Positions 26,750 through 36,300 of a stretch of 64,000 bases of DNA are shown one piece after another; within the stretch, counting starts at the first letter, position 1, and the number at the start of each line of letters is the position of its first letter. The notes under the pieces are model-generated. The model had not been told where the DNA came from. It saw only the letters and a program-made list of their open reading frames with translations, and ran no database searches. Made by a program: the position numbers and the translations under genes. Source of the DNA: Oceanihabitans sp. IOP_32 (GTDB lineage: Bacteria > Bacteroidota > Bacteroidia > Flavobacteriales > Flavobacteriaceae); assembly GCF_009498295.1 (NCBI RefSeq), contig NZ_CP040813.1, positions 1,681,001-1,745,000 of the forward strand, read 5' to 3'.

Positions 26750-28234
26750 ATGAATATAACAATTGAAAATATACTTTTAATAGGTTCTATTTTACTTTTA
26801 ATAAGCGTTGTAGCAGGTAAAACCTCCTATAAATTTGGAGTGCCTACCTTATTGCTTTTCTTGGCAATAGGGATGTTGGCTGGCACCGATGGTATAGGGG
26901 GCATTAATTTTAATAATCCTAAAATTGCACAGCTTATAGGGGTTATTTCACTTAATTTTATTTTGTTTTCGGGGGGTCTAGATACGAATTGGAAATCTAT
27001 AAAGCCCATACTTGGTGAAGGGATCGCTTTATCTACCTTAGGCGTGCTGTTAACGGCACTTAGTATTGGGGGTTTTGTTTATTATATTACCGATTTTACC
27101 TTTTATGAAAGTATGTTACTGGGTTCTATTGTCTCTTCAACCGATGCTGCAGCCGTATTCTCAATTTTACGCTCTAAAGGATTGGCATTAAGAGAAAATT
27201 TAAGACCTACCCTTGAGTTAGAAAGTGGTAGTAACGACCCTATGGCTTACGTCTTGACACTCTCTTTTTTAACCTTAGTGGTTAATCAAGATCAAAGTAT
27301 TTTATCGATTATTCCAGCGTTTTTTCAACAAATGATTGTTGGTGCTATCGCAGGTTTTGCATTTGGTATAGCAAGTAAGTTTATTATCAATAATATAAAG
27401 TTAGATTTTGAAGGGCTTTACCCTGTTTTGGTTATTGCCTTGATGTTTATAACCTTTTCGGCAACCGATTTTATTGGTGGTAACGGTTTTTTGGCTATCT
27501 ATATCTGTGCCGTTTATCTGGGTAATCAGGTTTTAATGCACAAAAAAGCCATATTAAAAATGTACGACGGTTTGGCTTGGCTTATGGAAATTGTACTGTT
27601 CCTCACCTTGGGTTTGTTGGTCTTTCCGTCACAAATCATACCTTTTATGGGCATTGGTTTGCTAATTTCTGTGTTTTTAATTGTGGTAGCTCGTCCCGTA
27701 AGCGTGATGATAAGTTTAATGTTTTTTAAAATGAAATTTAGAAGGGGACTGTATATTTCCTGGGTGGGTTTGCGTGGAGCCGTTCCAATTGTGTTTGCAA
27801 CATACCCGCTCTTGGCAGGTGTAGATAAGGCAAACATTATTTTTAATATTGTCTTTTTTATTTCGGTAACTTCGATATTAATTCAAGGCACAACACTTTC
27901 GGTGGTGGCAAAATGGCTAAATGTGGCCTTGCCGCAGAAATCGAAAAAAATTACCCCAACCGATCAATTTATGTTGGAATTACCTAAATCTTTACTTCAA
28001 GAATTTAATGTTTCATCAGATTTTTATTGTGCTAATAAAAGAATTGTGGATTTAGATTTCCCTGAGAATGCTTTTATAGTTATGATAAAACGGGATAAGG
28101 AATATATTCGTCCAGTAGGCTCTACCGAGATTAAACCAGACGATATTTTAATGGTTCTAGCAGATACCGAAAACGATTATAAGAAAGTTTACCAATGTCT
28201 TAAGTATAGAAAGCAAACAGCGGAGTCGCAATAA
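26750..28234 (+). CDS. nhaP2: Potassium/proton antiporter of the NhaP2 (CvrA) type
   Basis: The 494-residue protein has about twelve membrane segments of the CPA1 Na+/K+-H+ exchanger fold. Conserved membrane stretches include FSGGLDTNWKSIKPIL, SSTDAAAVFSILRSKG and LESGSNDPMAYVLTL with the ion-binding ND pair. A cytoplasmic domain of about 100 residues after position 395 ends in a TrkA-C-like fold (VDLDFPENAFIVMIKRD...DDILMVLAD), which is typical of the NhaP2 group and probably senses nucleotides. It exports K+ or Na+ in exchange for protons. It stands alone, with a short T-flanked hairpin (CCCAA/TTGGG) about 20 bases after the stop codon. Confidence 0.93.
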   Translation: MNITIENILLIGSILLLISVVAGKTSYKFGVPTLLLFLAIGMLAGTDGIGGINFNNPKIAQLIGVISLNFILFSGGLDTNWKSIKPILGEGIALSTLGVLLTALSIGGFVYYITDFTFYESMLLGSIVSSTDAAAVFSILRSKGLALRENLRPTLELESGSNDPMAYVLTLSFLTLVVNQDQSILSIIPAFFQQMIVGAIAGFAFGIASKFIINNIKLDFEGLYPVLVIALMFITFSATDFIGGNGFLAIYICAVYLGNQVLMHKKAILKMYDGLAWLMEIVLFLTLGLLVFPSQIIPFMGIGLLISVFLIVVARPVSVMISLMFFKMKFRRGLYISWVGLRGAVPIVFATYPLLAGVDKANIIFNIVFFISVTSILIQGTTLSVVAKWLNVALPQKSKKITPTDQFMLELPKSLLQEFNVSSDFYCANKRIVDLDFPENAFIVMIKRDKEYIRPVGSTEIKPDDILMVLADTENDYKKVYQCLKYRKQTAESQ

Positions 28235-28251
28235 AAATGAGGGAAACCCAA

Positions 28252-28274
28252 AATATTGGGCTTTTAGAATAAAG
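28252..28274 (+). terminator. Weak terminator after the antiporter gene
   Basis: CCCAA and TTGGG pair around AATA and are extended by flanking A and T residues. The stem is short and followed by cTTTT. Confidence 0.4.
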
Positions 28275-28342
28275 ATGCACAAAGGGCTATGATTTGATTA
28301 TGGTATAAGTATAATAACAAATTCTAAAAACATAATTTTCAA

Positions 28343-28852
28343 ATGAAAACAATATATGTATTTCTAATCTTACTATTTGTTTTTTTTAGTTGTAATGATA
28401 AGAGAGAGCTGAGCTCTATAAATCCAGAAAATTGGGAGAAACGGCGTGCTGTTATTAAAACAAGCGATTCGCTAGACTACGGTAAATCTTACCTTTCGGT
28501 GTATTCTGAAATTTTTAGCTTGTCAGAGCACACCACTCATAATTTAACCTCTATGGTAAGCCTAAGAAATATTAGCGAAACCGATACCATTTATATTTTA
28601 AGAGCCGAATATTACGACACTCACGGTAAATCGGTTAGAACCTATTTCAATTATCCCATTTATTTAGCACCTTTAGAAACCACCGAAATAATTATAGATG
28701 AAATTGACGTTTCTGGTGGGACAGGTTCAAATTTTATATTCGAATGGAAAACTCCAAGAAACTGCCCAGAGCCATTATTTGAAGGTGTCATGAGTTCTAC
28801 GATGGGGCAACAAGGCTTATCGTTTACAACGCAGGCCAAGCGCATAAATTAA
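28343..28852 (+). CDS. DUF3124 lipoprotein
   Basis: The 169-residue product has a lipoprotein signal (LILLFVFFSCND) and a single beta-rich domain matching DUF3124: YSEIFSLSEHTTHNLTSMVS, LRNISETDTIYILRAEYYDT, then YPIYLAPLETTEIIID and an SGGTGSNFIFEW block. No catalytic residues are evident, and no member has a role that I can cite. Lipidation places it in the periplasmic leaflet of the inner or outer membrane. It is monocistronic, following the antiporter after 108 bases. About 260 bases without recognisable features separate it from the next gene. Confidence 0.85.
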   Translation: MKTIYVFLILLFVFFSCNDKRELSSINPENWEKRRAVIKTSDSLDYGKSYLSVYSEIFSLSEHTTHNLTSMVSLRNISETDTIYILRAEYYDTHGKSVRTYFNYPIYLAPLETTEIIIDEIDVSGGTGSNFIFEWKTPRNCPEPLFEGVMSSTMGQQGLSFTTQAKRIN

Positions 28853-29115
28853 CATATGCGTTTGGGGTTGTTGCTACAGGCATTCAATAAAATGATTACT
28901 AGGAGTTTTACATAGAGGTAGGACTTATACATAAGCTTAAATACAACAATTTAACCCTTTAAAATGATAGTAAACCTGATAAAAACCGACCAACGAAATT
29001 AAAATCACGAGACCCTCAAAACATAGCTCTAACACGAGTTTATAAAAACAACAAGGTTAGCACATCTACTATAATTTTACAGGGTACTCGCTAAAATAAT
29101 TGAAGATCTAAAAAA

Positions 29116-30033
29116 ATGAAAAAAGAAAACAATCCGCTATTATGCGATATAGAAACTGGAATTTGCCAAACAACTGGCGAGAATATAGAAGTGCAAACAG
29201 AAACTAAAAAGGCCTCTCATAATAACCAGATAAAAGCCATTTATTATACAGATCCTATTTGTTCTTCCTGTTGGGGAATAGAACCGCAATTGCGCAAACT
29301 TAAATTGGAGTACGGGCACACCATCGAGATCCAATATAAAATGGGCGGCTTACTGCCAGATTGGAATTATAATAGTGGCGGTATTAGTAAACCATCAGAT
29401 GTGGCCGGACACTGGGACGAAGTCAGTGTGCACTACGATATGCCAATTGATGGCGATGTGTGGCTTGAAGATCCGTTAGCCTCATCTTATCCACCTTCAA
29501 TTGCTTTTAAAGCCGCACAAATGCAAAGTCAGGAAAAAGCCATTTTATTTCTTCGTGAAATAAGAGAAATGGTGTTCTTAAAAAAGATAAATATCGCCAA
29601 ATGGGAACATTTAGAAGTAGCGGCTAAAAAAGTTGGCCTCGATATCGAGCAGTTTAAAACCGATTTTAAAGGCCCGGCAGAAGCTTTATTTCAAGACGAT
29701 TTAAAGTTTGGAAAAGAACTAGGGGTAAGAGGGTTTCCAACCATATTTTTTGTGGATCATGCCGGAAACAAAGAAGTTGTTTATGGTGCAAGACCTTATG
29801 CTTTTTACGAAATGGCCATTCTAAAACTAAATCCGAATCTTATAAAAAGTGAATACAGTAAACATTGGGAGTCACTTTTCAAAATTTACCATTCACTTAC
29901 GGCCAAAGAATTTTCAGAACTATCTGGAACCCCAAGACACGAAAGTGAACAGGTTTTAAATACGCTTTCAAATGATGTTAAATTGGAAAAATTGACCACA
30001 AAAAACGGATCTATTTGGGTGTGGTTGCCATAA
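29116..30033 (+). CDS. DsbA-family thioredoxin-fold protein (FrnE/YjbH-like)
   Basis: The 305-residue protein lacks a signal peptide, so it is probably cytoplasmic. A 38-residue polar N-terminal extension precedes a thioredoxin strand and the CxxC motif Cys49-Ser-Ser-Cys52 (TDPICSSCWG). A helical insertion with GDVWLEDPLASSYPPSIAFK follows, then the cis-proline loop VRGFPTIFF. This is the DsbA/FrnE arrangement, also used by YjbH/SpxH protease adaptors. The last 65 residues (from about 240) look like a small helical winged-helix-type domain ending NGSIWVWLP, beyond the usual fold. Whether it is an oxidoreductase or an adaptor cannot be decided from sequence. Confidence 0.85.
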   Translation: MKKENNPLLCDIETGICQTTGENIEVQTETKKASHNNQIKAIYYTDPICSSCWGIEPQLRKLKLEYGHTIEIQYKMGGLLPDWNYNSGGISKPSDVAGHWDEVSVHYDMPIDGDVWLEDPLASSYPPSIAFKAAQMQSQEKAILFLREIREMVFLKKINIAKWEHLEVAAKKVGLDIEQFKTDFKGPAEALFQDDLKFGKELGVRGFPTIFFVDHAGNKEVVYGARPYAFYEMAILKLNPNLIKSEYSKHWESLFKIYHSLTAKEFSELSGTPRHESEQVLNTLSNDVKLEKLTTKNGSIWVWLP

Positions 30034-30165
30034 AGCTTTTGTTCTGTTTTTAGTTGGTATAAAAATCTTATTGGGAGTGTTTTTAAAGCAGTAAACAAGA
30101 TCCTTAACTGGTAAAGACCAATATAAATTATAGCTTTTTTACTACTGTTATTACTTCTTTTTTAC

Positions 30166-30173
30166 TACATTTA
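30166..30173 (+). promoter_or_regulatory. -7 box four bases before an ATG
   Basis: TACATTTA fits TAnnTTTR and leaves four bases (AGGT) before the ATG at 30178. With a start site about five bases beyond the box, the message would be leaderless. Confidence 0.4.
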
Positions 30174-30177
30174 AGGT

Positions 30178-30546
30178 ATGAAAATAGTAAAAACCATTTT
30201 TTGTAATAATAAAATGGCTTCCTGTTTAATTTGCAATACCACCTATCGAGCTGGGGAGTCCATTATTCCGTTACCTAGTTGTAAATGTGGCAACATCCCA
30301 TTTTTTGATGTTACAGTACATCAGGTGAGATGCAGTGTTAGCTGGGAGTATGTAAAAGTAGACTGCAAAAACAACTGGCAACATGTGGTTTTAGAGCAAA
30401 TTAAACAATTTGGTAAACCAAAGCATGTGATTAAATTTAAGACTGAAGAAGAAAAAATAGATTACAGTCTTTCTTTATTACTGCACCCACATGATATACA
30501 TTTCGAAACGTCAAGAAAAGATGGGTTTAATTATTTTGATGATTAA
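30178..30546 (+). CDS. Cysteine-rich hypothetical protein, possible zinc ribbon
   Basis: The 122-residue protein has seven cysteines, among them C16-x2-C19 and C35-x-C37 in LPSCKCGNIPFFDVT. The first two pairs resemble a zinc-ribbon knuckle. There is no signal or membrane segment. The C-terminal half is soluble and charged (KFKTEEEKIDYSLSLLLHPHD). I know no assigned function. A TACATTTA box ends four bases before the ATG, so the mRNA is probably leaderless, which supports this start over the internal ATG at codon 13. Confidence 0.65.
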   Translation: MKIVKTIFCNNKMASCLICNTTYRAGESIIPLPSCKCGNIPFFDVTVHQVRCSVSWEYVKVDCKNNWQHVVLEQIKQFGKPKHVIKFKTEEEKIDYSLSLLLHPHDIHFETSRKDGFNYFDD

Positions 30547-30654
30547 TTATTTATATGCTTCACAAGCTCTTTAAATCTTAATTGAAGTAACCGGATAGCG
30601 GTGTTATTTGAATAAATTAGCTAAAAGTCTGCAAGATTTCGGCATTTTAAATTA

Positions 30655-30690
30655 AAAAACCCTTTAAAAACGAATGTTTCAAAGGGTTTT
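30655..30690 (-). terminator. Terminator for tRNA-Leu
   Basis: On the minus strand AAACCCTTT pairs with AAAGGGTTT and is followed by further T. It begins a few bases past the 3' end of the tRNA gene. Confidence 0.7.
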
Positions 30691-30693
30691 GTG

Positions 30694-30775
30694 TACTCAA
30701 GGCGGGAATCGAACCCGCACGTCTCGCGACATTGGATTTTGAATCCAACGTGTCTACCAATTCCACCACTTGAGC
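30694..30775 (-). tRNA. tRNA-Leu (anticodon CAA)
   Basis: The minus strand reads GCTCAAGTGGTGGAATTGGT, then AGACACG, the start of a leucine tRNA with its D-loop. The anticodon stem-loop is TTGGA-TTCAAAA-TCCAA, giving anticodon CAA (codon UUG). A long variable arm (TGTCGCGAGACG) marks a class II tRNA, and GGTTCGATTCC is the T-loop. The acceptor stem closes with CTTGAGT and a G-U first pair, and the CCA is not encoded. A TATTTTTG box lies about 15 bases upstream. Confidence 0.95.
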
Positions 30776-30788
30776 GTGTAGTAGGCTG

Positions 30789-30796
30789 CAAAAATA
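30789..30796 (-). promoter_or_regulatory. -7 box of tRNA-Leu
   Basis: TATTTTTG on the minus strand matches TAnnTTTG and ends 13 bases before the mature tRNA 5' end, a sensible distance for a short leader. Confidence 0.5.
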
Positions 30797-30861
30797 AATA
30801 TAATTTCTATAATAATCCTAAAAATACTAGACAATATACTTTTTAGGTTAAAATAAATGTA

Positions 30862-30869
30862 TAAATTTG
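30862..30869 (+). promoter_or_regulatory. -7 box of prs
   Basis: TAAATTTG followed by CACC matches the Bacteroidota -7 consensus. The leader to the prs ATG would be about 45 bases. No TTG is found at the ideal upstream spacing. Confidence 0.45.
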
Positions 30870-30922
30870 CACCTCGGTAAAATAAAGTGCGCTTTTTTGC
30901 GCTAAAAAACAACTAGTTAACT

Positions 30923-31864
30923 ATGTCCACTGTCATTACAGAAGCCAAAATTTTCTCATGTACCCAAAGTACAGAACTTGCTCAAAATATTGCTGCGGCC
31001 TATGGCACCAGCTTAGGAAAGGTTATAACTTCAACATATAGTGATGGTGAGTTTCAGCCGTCTTACGAGGAGTCTATTCGAGGGACAAGAATTTTTATAA
31101 TTGGATCTACAAATCCGAGTTCTGAAAATTTAATGGAGCTGTTGTTAATGATAGATGCTGCAAAACGCGCATCGGCCAGACACATTACAGCTGTAATGCC
31201 TTATTTTGGATGGGCAAGACAAGACAGAAAGGATAAGCCTAGAGTACCCATCGCTGCTAAACTTATAGCTAAAATGCTTGAAGCTGCAGGAGCAACTCGA
31301 ATCATCACAATGGATTTGCACGCCGATCAAATTCAAGGCTTTTTTGAAAAACCTGTAGACCACTTATTTGCGTCTACCATTTTCTTGCCGTATTTAAAAA
31401 GTTTAAATCTGCCAAATTTAACCATAGCTTCGCCAGATATGGGCGGATCGAAAAGAGCTTATGCTTATTCTAGAGCCTTAGAGAGCGATGTCGTGATTTG
31501 TTACAAGCAACGCGCAAAAGCTAATGTGGTTTCGCATATGGAGCTTATTGGTAATGTTGAAGGTAAAAACGTCGTCTTGGTTGACGATATGGTAGATACC
31601 GCAGGAACCTTAACGAAGGCTGCAGATTTAATGATGGAAAGAGGCGCTTTAAGTGTGCGCGCCATTTGTACTCACCCGATATTATCTGGTGATGCTTATA
31701 AGAAATTACAAAACTCGAAATTAGAAGAGTTAATAGTAACAGACTCGATTCCTTTACAGCAAAAAAGTGATAAAGTAAAGGTTTTAACTTGTGCCAACTT
31801 ATTTGCTAATGTGATGCATAAAGTACATCACAACAAGTCTATTAGCTCTGAGTTTTTAATGTAA
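30923..31864 (+). CDS. prs: Ribose-phosphate pyrophosphokinase
   Basis: The 313-residue enzyme makes PRPP from ribose 5-phosphate and ATP, feeding purine, pyrimidine, NAD, histidine and tryptophan synthesis. It shows the ATP-binding block YFGWARQDRKDKPRVPIAAK, the divalent-metal DLHADQIQGFF motif and the PRPP loop VLVDDMVDTAGTLTKAADL. Length and order are normal for class I enzymes. The ctc gene follows after 76 bases; prs-ctc-pth is a very common order in bacteria. Confidence 0.97.
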   Translation: MSTVITEAKIFSCTQSTELAQNIAAAYGTSLGKVITSTYSDGEFQPSYEESIRGTRIFIIGSTNPSSENLMELLLMIDAAKRASARHITAVMPYFGWARQDRKDKPRVPIAAKLIAKMLEAAGATRIITMDLHADQIQGFFEKPVDHLFASTIFLPYLKSLNLPNLTIASPDMGGSKRAYAYSRALESDVVICYKQRAKANVVSHMELIGNVEGKNVVLVDDMVDTAGTLTKAADLMMERGALSVRAICTHPILSGDAYKKLQNSKLEELIVTDSIPLQQKSDKVKVLTCANLFANVMHKVHHNKSISSEFLM

Positions 31865-31940
31865 TTTCGGCTTTGCTAAACAGCCCAAAGGTTGTAGTTT
31901 AAGCTAAAAAAAGAATATTAATTAATTATATAAATAGAAA

Positions 31941-32567
31941 ATGAAATCAATTACAATTAACGGATCTCAAAGAGAAAGCGTGGGCAAAAAAGCAACAAAA
32001 GCCTTACGTAATGCTGGTCAGGTTCCTTGCGTATTATACGGAGGAGATAAACCAGTGCATTTCTCAGCACCAGAATTAGCCTTCTCTAAACTTGTATACA
32101 CGCCAAATGCGCATACAGTTGTAATTACTTTAGATAGTGGCGAGACTTTTAACGCAGTACTTCAAGACATTCAATTTCACCCGGTAACAGACAGAATCTT
32201 ACACGTAGATTTCTATCAGTTATTTGAAGATAAGGAAATTGCTTTAAATATCCCAGTTCGTCTGGTTGGTAGTTCAAGAGGTGTTAAAAACGGTGGTGTT
32301 TTAAGAAGAAACAACAGAAAATTACGTATTAAAGCGCTTCCAGCAAACTTACCAGATTTTATAGAGATCGATATTACGCCTCTTAAAATTGGTGATAAAA
32401 TTGCTGTTGGTGATTTACCTACCGATGGATACACATTCTTACATAACGACAACACACAAGTAGTTCAAATTAGATCTTCTAGAGTTGCTGTTGCAGATGA
32501 AGAAGATGAAGAAGAATTAGCTGAAGGCGCAGAAGCACCAGCAGAAGAGGCTAAGGCTCAAGAATAA
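31941..32567 (+). CDS. rplY: 50S ribosomal protein L25/general stress protein Ctc
   Basis: The 208-residue protein has the N-terminal 5S rRNA-binding L25 domain (residues 1-92, with [20 protein letters not shown] and VLYGG) and the C-terminal TL5/Ctc domain (from about 95, [20 protein letters not shown]). It ends in a Glu/Ala-rich acidic tail of about 25 residues. This is the longer Ctc form. It lies between prs and pth and is followed by an intrinsic terminator. Confidence 0.95.
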   Translation: MKSITINGSQRESVGKKATKALRNAGQVPCVLYGGDKPVHFSAPELAFSKLVYTPNAHTVVITLDSGETFNAVLQDIQFHPVTDRILHVDFYQLFEDKEIALNIPVRLVGSSRGVKNGGVLRRNNRKLRIKALPANLPDFIEIDITPLKIGDKIAVGDLPTDGYTFLHNDNTQVVQIRSSRVAVADEEDEEELAEGAEAPAEEAKAQE

Positions 32568-32590
32568 ATAAATATTTCGATATTTAATAA

Positions 32591-32623
32591 AAAAAGCATT
32601 CTGTTTTATTCAGGATGCTTTTT
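32591..32623 (+). terminator. Terminator after ctc
   Basis: AGCATTCTG pairs with CAGGATGCT (one T-G wobble) around a seven-base loop and is followed by six T. A TAATTTTG box (32624-32631) begins at its end and may start the pth transcript. Confidence 0.75.
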
Positions 32624-32647
32624 TAATTTTGCATAAATTGGTTTTTT

Positions 32648-33274
32648 ATGTTTAAATTTTTATTCAGATTATTTAAAAAGAAAACGCATACAGAGGATTT
32701 AGATGCTATGAAAAAATACTTGATAGTTGGTCTTGGTAATATGGGGGCGAAGTACGAAAACACCCGACACAATATAGGCTTCAAAATTTTAGATTACTTT
32801 GCAGATAAAGAAAATTTGGTTTTCGAGACTCAAAAACTGGGTGATGTTTGCACCTATAAATTAAAGGGCAGAACATTTGTATTCTTAAAACCCAATACTT
32901 ACATGAATTTAAGCGGTAAAGCCGTTTTGTATTGGTTAACGAAAGAGAAAATTCCTTTAGAAAATTTATTAATTATCACAGACGATTTAAATTTACCTTT
33001 TGGTACTATTCGGCTAAAAACCAAAGGGAGTGATGGTGGCCATAATGGGTTAAAAGATATTCAAGACAAGCTGAATACGACTAAATACAACCGTTTTAGA
33101 TTTGGAATTAGCGATGCCTTTGGTAAAGGCAGGCAAGTAGACTATGTTTTGGGAGATTGGTCTGAAGAAGAAAACAAAACCCTTCCCGAGCGTCTAGAAA
33201 AAGCCGTAGAGCTAATAAAATCTTTCGCTTTGGCTGGTGTAAGTAATACCATGAATGCTTTTAATGGCAAGTAA
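32648..33274 (+). CDS. pth: Peptidyl-tRNA hydrolase
   Basis: The enzyme releases peptides from peptidyl-tRNA that drops off the ribosome. The core begins KYLIVGLGNMGAKYENTRHNIGF with the catalytic histidine in TRHNIG and the substrate-binding asparagine in FLKPNTYMNLSG. The frame gives 208 residues, including a basic 20-residue N-terminal extension (FKFLFRLFKKK) before the internal ATG at 32708, where the core proper begins. I keep the upstream start because a TAATTTTG box fits it, but the shorter 188-residue form matches the usual family length. Confidence 0.94.
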   Translation: MFKFLFRLFKKKTHTEDLDAMKKYLIVGLGNMGAKYENTRHNIGFKILDYFADKENLVFETQKLGDVCTYKLKGRTFVFLKPNTYMNLSGKAVLYWLTKEKIPLENLLIITDDLNLPFGTIRLKTKGSDGGHNGLKDIQDKLNTTKYNRFRFGISDAFGKGRQVDYVLGDWSEEENKTLPERLEKAVELIKSFALAGVSNTMNAFNGK

Positions 33275-33354
33275 TATGATTTTAAAGCAAATAGAACCCT
33301 ATCCTTTATATCATGTTTATAGTCGTCTAGAAACAGCGTACCGATCTTAATCTG

Positions 33355-36300
33355 CTATTTAAAAATCAACTTTTTAGTAGACTTTCGTTTATTGTCGCTT
33401 ACATTTAAAATATACATGCCCGATTGCGGGTAGTTTAAAGCTATTTCTTCTTTAAAGTCACCGCCATCCTGGAATGTTTTTTTGTAAATTAATTGTCCAG
33501 TAAGGCTAAAAATTTCAACTACGATATTACTAGACAAAGAGCTGTTGAGTTTAATGTAGAATTGACCTTTGTTAGGATTGGGGAACACCACAAAGTTATC
33601 AAAACCAAATTCTTCTATGGCTTTAGAGGCTTGTACAGTGAGTGTATAATCTTCAACTTCACCATCAAAACCATTTTCACAAGATCTTGGGCTAGTACCA
33701 TCGTTAAACTTTGTAGTAACCCGCATGGTTGTGTTTCCTAAAACGGCATCAGTAGGAATGGTTATAGATAATGGTGAGTTAGAAGTTTGGCCGTCTAACT
33801 CATTAAAAGTAGTGCCTAGATTGTAGGTTTCGCCCGCATCATCAAAATCACAATCTTGGTTCCAATCAATCCAGACCGTGGTGTTGGTCCCAAAATTACC
33901 GTCGGTGTTTGTATTTACGGTTAAATTATAAGCGCTGCCTCTATTAACATCGGTTGAAATAGCAGTGTAATCAGAATAACCAGAAGGTTTCAGGGAGCTA
34001 TTGTTAATGGTATTAAATTCAACAAGTGTGGTACTTGTTGCATAGTCTGTATTTGCCACCGACGGGCAAATTTGGTTATAAAACGGAAATAACACATTCC
34101 TGGTTTTCGGACTTCCTGCGGTTGGTGTTCCTGTTATTGTTATAGGATAATCATCTTGTGCCACGCCCTCTAAATTAGAAATAGTCATAGTTACCAGCCC
34201 CGAGGTACTTAAATTCTCTGGTAAAAAAGTAACTGTAGCTCCTGCAGGAATACCAGATGCACTAAAGGTGGTGTTTTCAGAAAAACCATTGGCAGCAACA
34301 TATTCGAAGGTGAAATAGGCCGTAGTCTCCTTACAGTCTATAGGTTCTAGGGTTTCGTTAGCTATAAAAAAATCTGGATTTGTAGAAATTGAGAAATCAA
34401 AATCAGACACATCGTAAAAAATATTATCGGCAGCTTCGATAAGTAGTCTAGCCATTGAGGTGTTTGTTATGGCTGGTACCATAAAAGTGTATGACCCGGT
34501 ATTGGGTATGTTTGAGGCAATTAAAGTATCAAAAGTAGTGCCGCCATTTGTAGAGAGAACAATGTTTACATTTTGACAATTAATGGGGCTATTATTTGTT
34601 TCTCCTACATTCCAATTAATGGTTTCTGTTACACCTTGAGTCCACGATATTGGGTTTACTATGCTAAAGGGTGTGACGTCTTCTACCGTTATTTGCATCG
34701 TGTCGTAACTTGTTTGACCGCCACTGGGTAGAGCAGGCGATCTATCTCTAACAGTTAATGCCCAATTTAAAGTGCGAGGTACTGTCGAGACGGTTTCCCA
34801 GTCGCTACCTAGTGTAGGATTAGTCTGAATGGTGTTGCCGTCTAAAACACTCGTAAGTTTGGGGATATATCGATTTGGTGATGCCGATGGTGGTAAGGAT
34901 CTATTCATTGCGCCTGAGTTTAAATTGGGGCCAAAATTTAAGTAGTTAGTGGTGCCACTATCTATTTGTTCCCAAGTATAGGTAAGCATATCACCGCTAT
35001 CAAGATCTGTTGCCGCCCCTTTTAAAACATAGGCTGTCCCTTTGGGAATACTATAGTTGCTTCCCGCATTAGCAATAGGTGGATTATTTAAAATAGGCTG
35101 AGAGGTCTGGCAAGTTTTGGTAGCGAGATTGTCTAATATTTGCTTTATACTGTGGTAATGAAAATAATCATCACTGTTTAGGCTTACGTTGTTCGGTCCT
35201 GTAATTCCGGCGTAAGCCATAATGGTTGTGCCGCTTCCGGGTTCAGAATTCACCCCAGTACCCTCAGATTCAAAAGCAAAGGTGTGGGACGCACCCATTT
35301 GGTGTCCAATTTCATGCACCACATAGTCAATATCGAAGGTGTCTCCTTCTGGTCTGTTATCAGATGGCGAGGTGTAAGCACTTCCTTTATTTCTGTCATT
35401 GGTGTTTAAGGGGTCGTCGTCCACACAAACACAGCCAATACAACCAGCGTTCCCTCCACCGCCAGAGGCGCCAAACAAATGGCCAATATCATAAGCGGCA
35501 TTACCAATAACACTGGTTAAGGTGTTTTGTACTTGTAAGCTCCATCCGTCTAAGCCGTTAGATTCTGTACCTATATTCGCATCAGAATAGGGGTCTGTTA
35601 AAGCATCGGTATATATAAGCTGCGGGGCGTCTACAAGCTCAAAGCTCACGGCCATATCGGTTTCAAAAACGGCATTTACTCGCGTTAACGTAGCGTTTAT
35701 AGCAGCTAAGGCACCAGCAACTGTTCCGCCGTGGTATGCGGTGTATTCTCCTGTTGCAGATATAGCTATTCTAAATTTTTGAAGGGTTTGGTTATTTGCT
35801 CCGCCTTCATTTTTGTTATGATTGCTTGATTTTTTAGGACTTGTACTTAAGGCTGCCATAGTAGTACAGCTAAAGCGGTCTAGTGTTGTCTTTTTAGAGT
35901 TTTTTTGATAAACCACATAAGTGTTTAAACCTTTTGTTACAGGTTGCATAAATACTGTGGGTTTATCGGGGTAAGATATCATGGTTTGGATGCCCTGAGG
36001 AGAAACACTCATACGTAAACGTATTTTAGCATCTTTTGTACTGTACCCGACGTAAGACTTTATGTTTGGGTATTTTGCAGCAAGTTCTGGCGTAAAAACT
36101 GGAGCTTCATAAACCCTAAAAGATTCAAGTATACCGTTTAAACCAGGAACACTTATTATTTTTCCAGAAGTTTTGGTCTGAGCTTGTCTTAAAGGCGCAG
36201 ATGAAACAAGTTGTTTAAATCCTGAGGTATCTAACTTAAAGAGATGTGTTTTACTCTCGAGGAGATTTAATGCTTTAAAATCTTGGGTATGTTCTATTTG

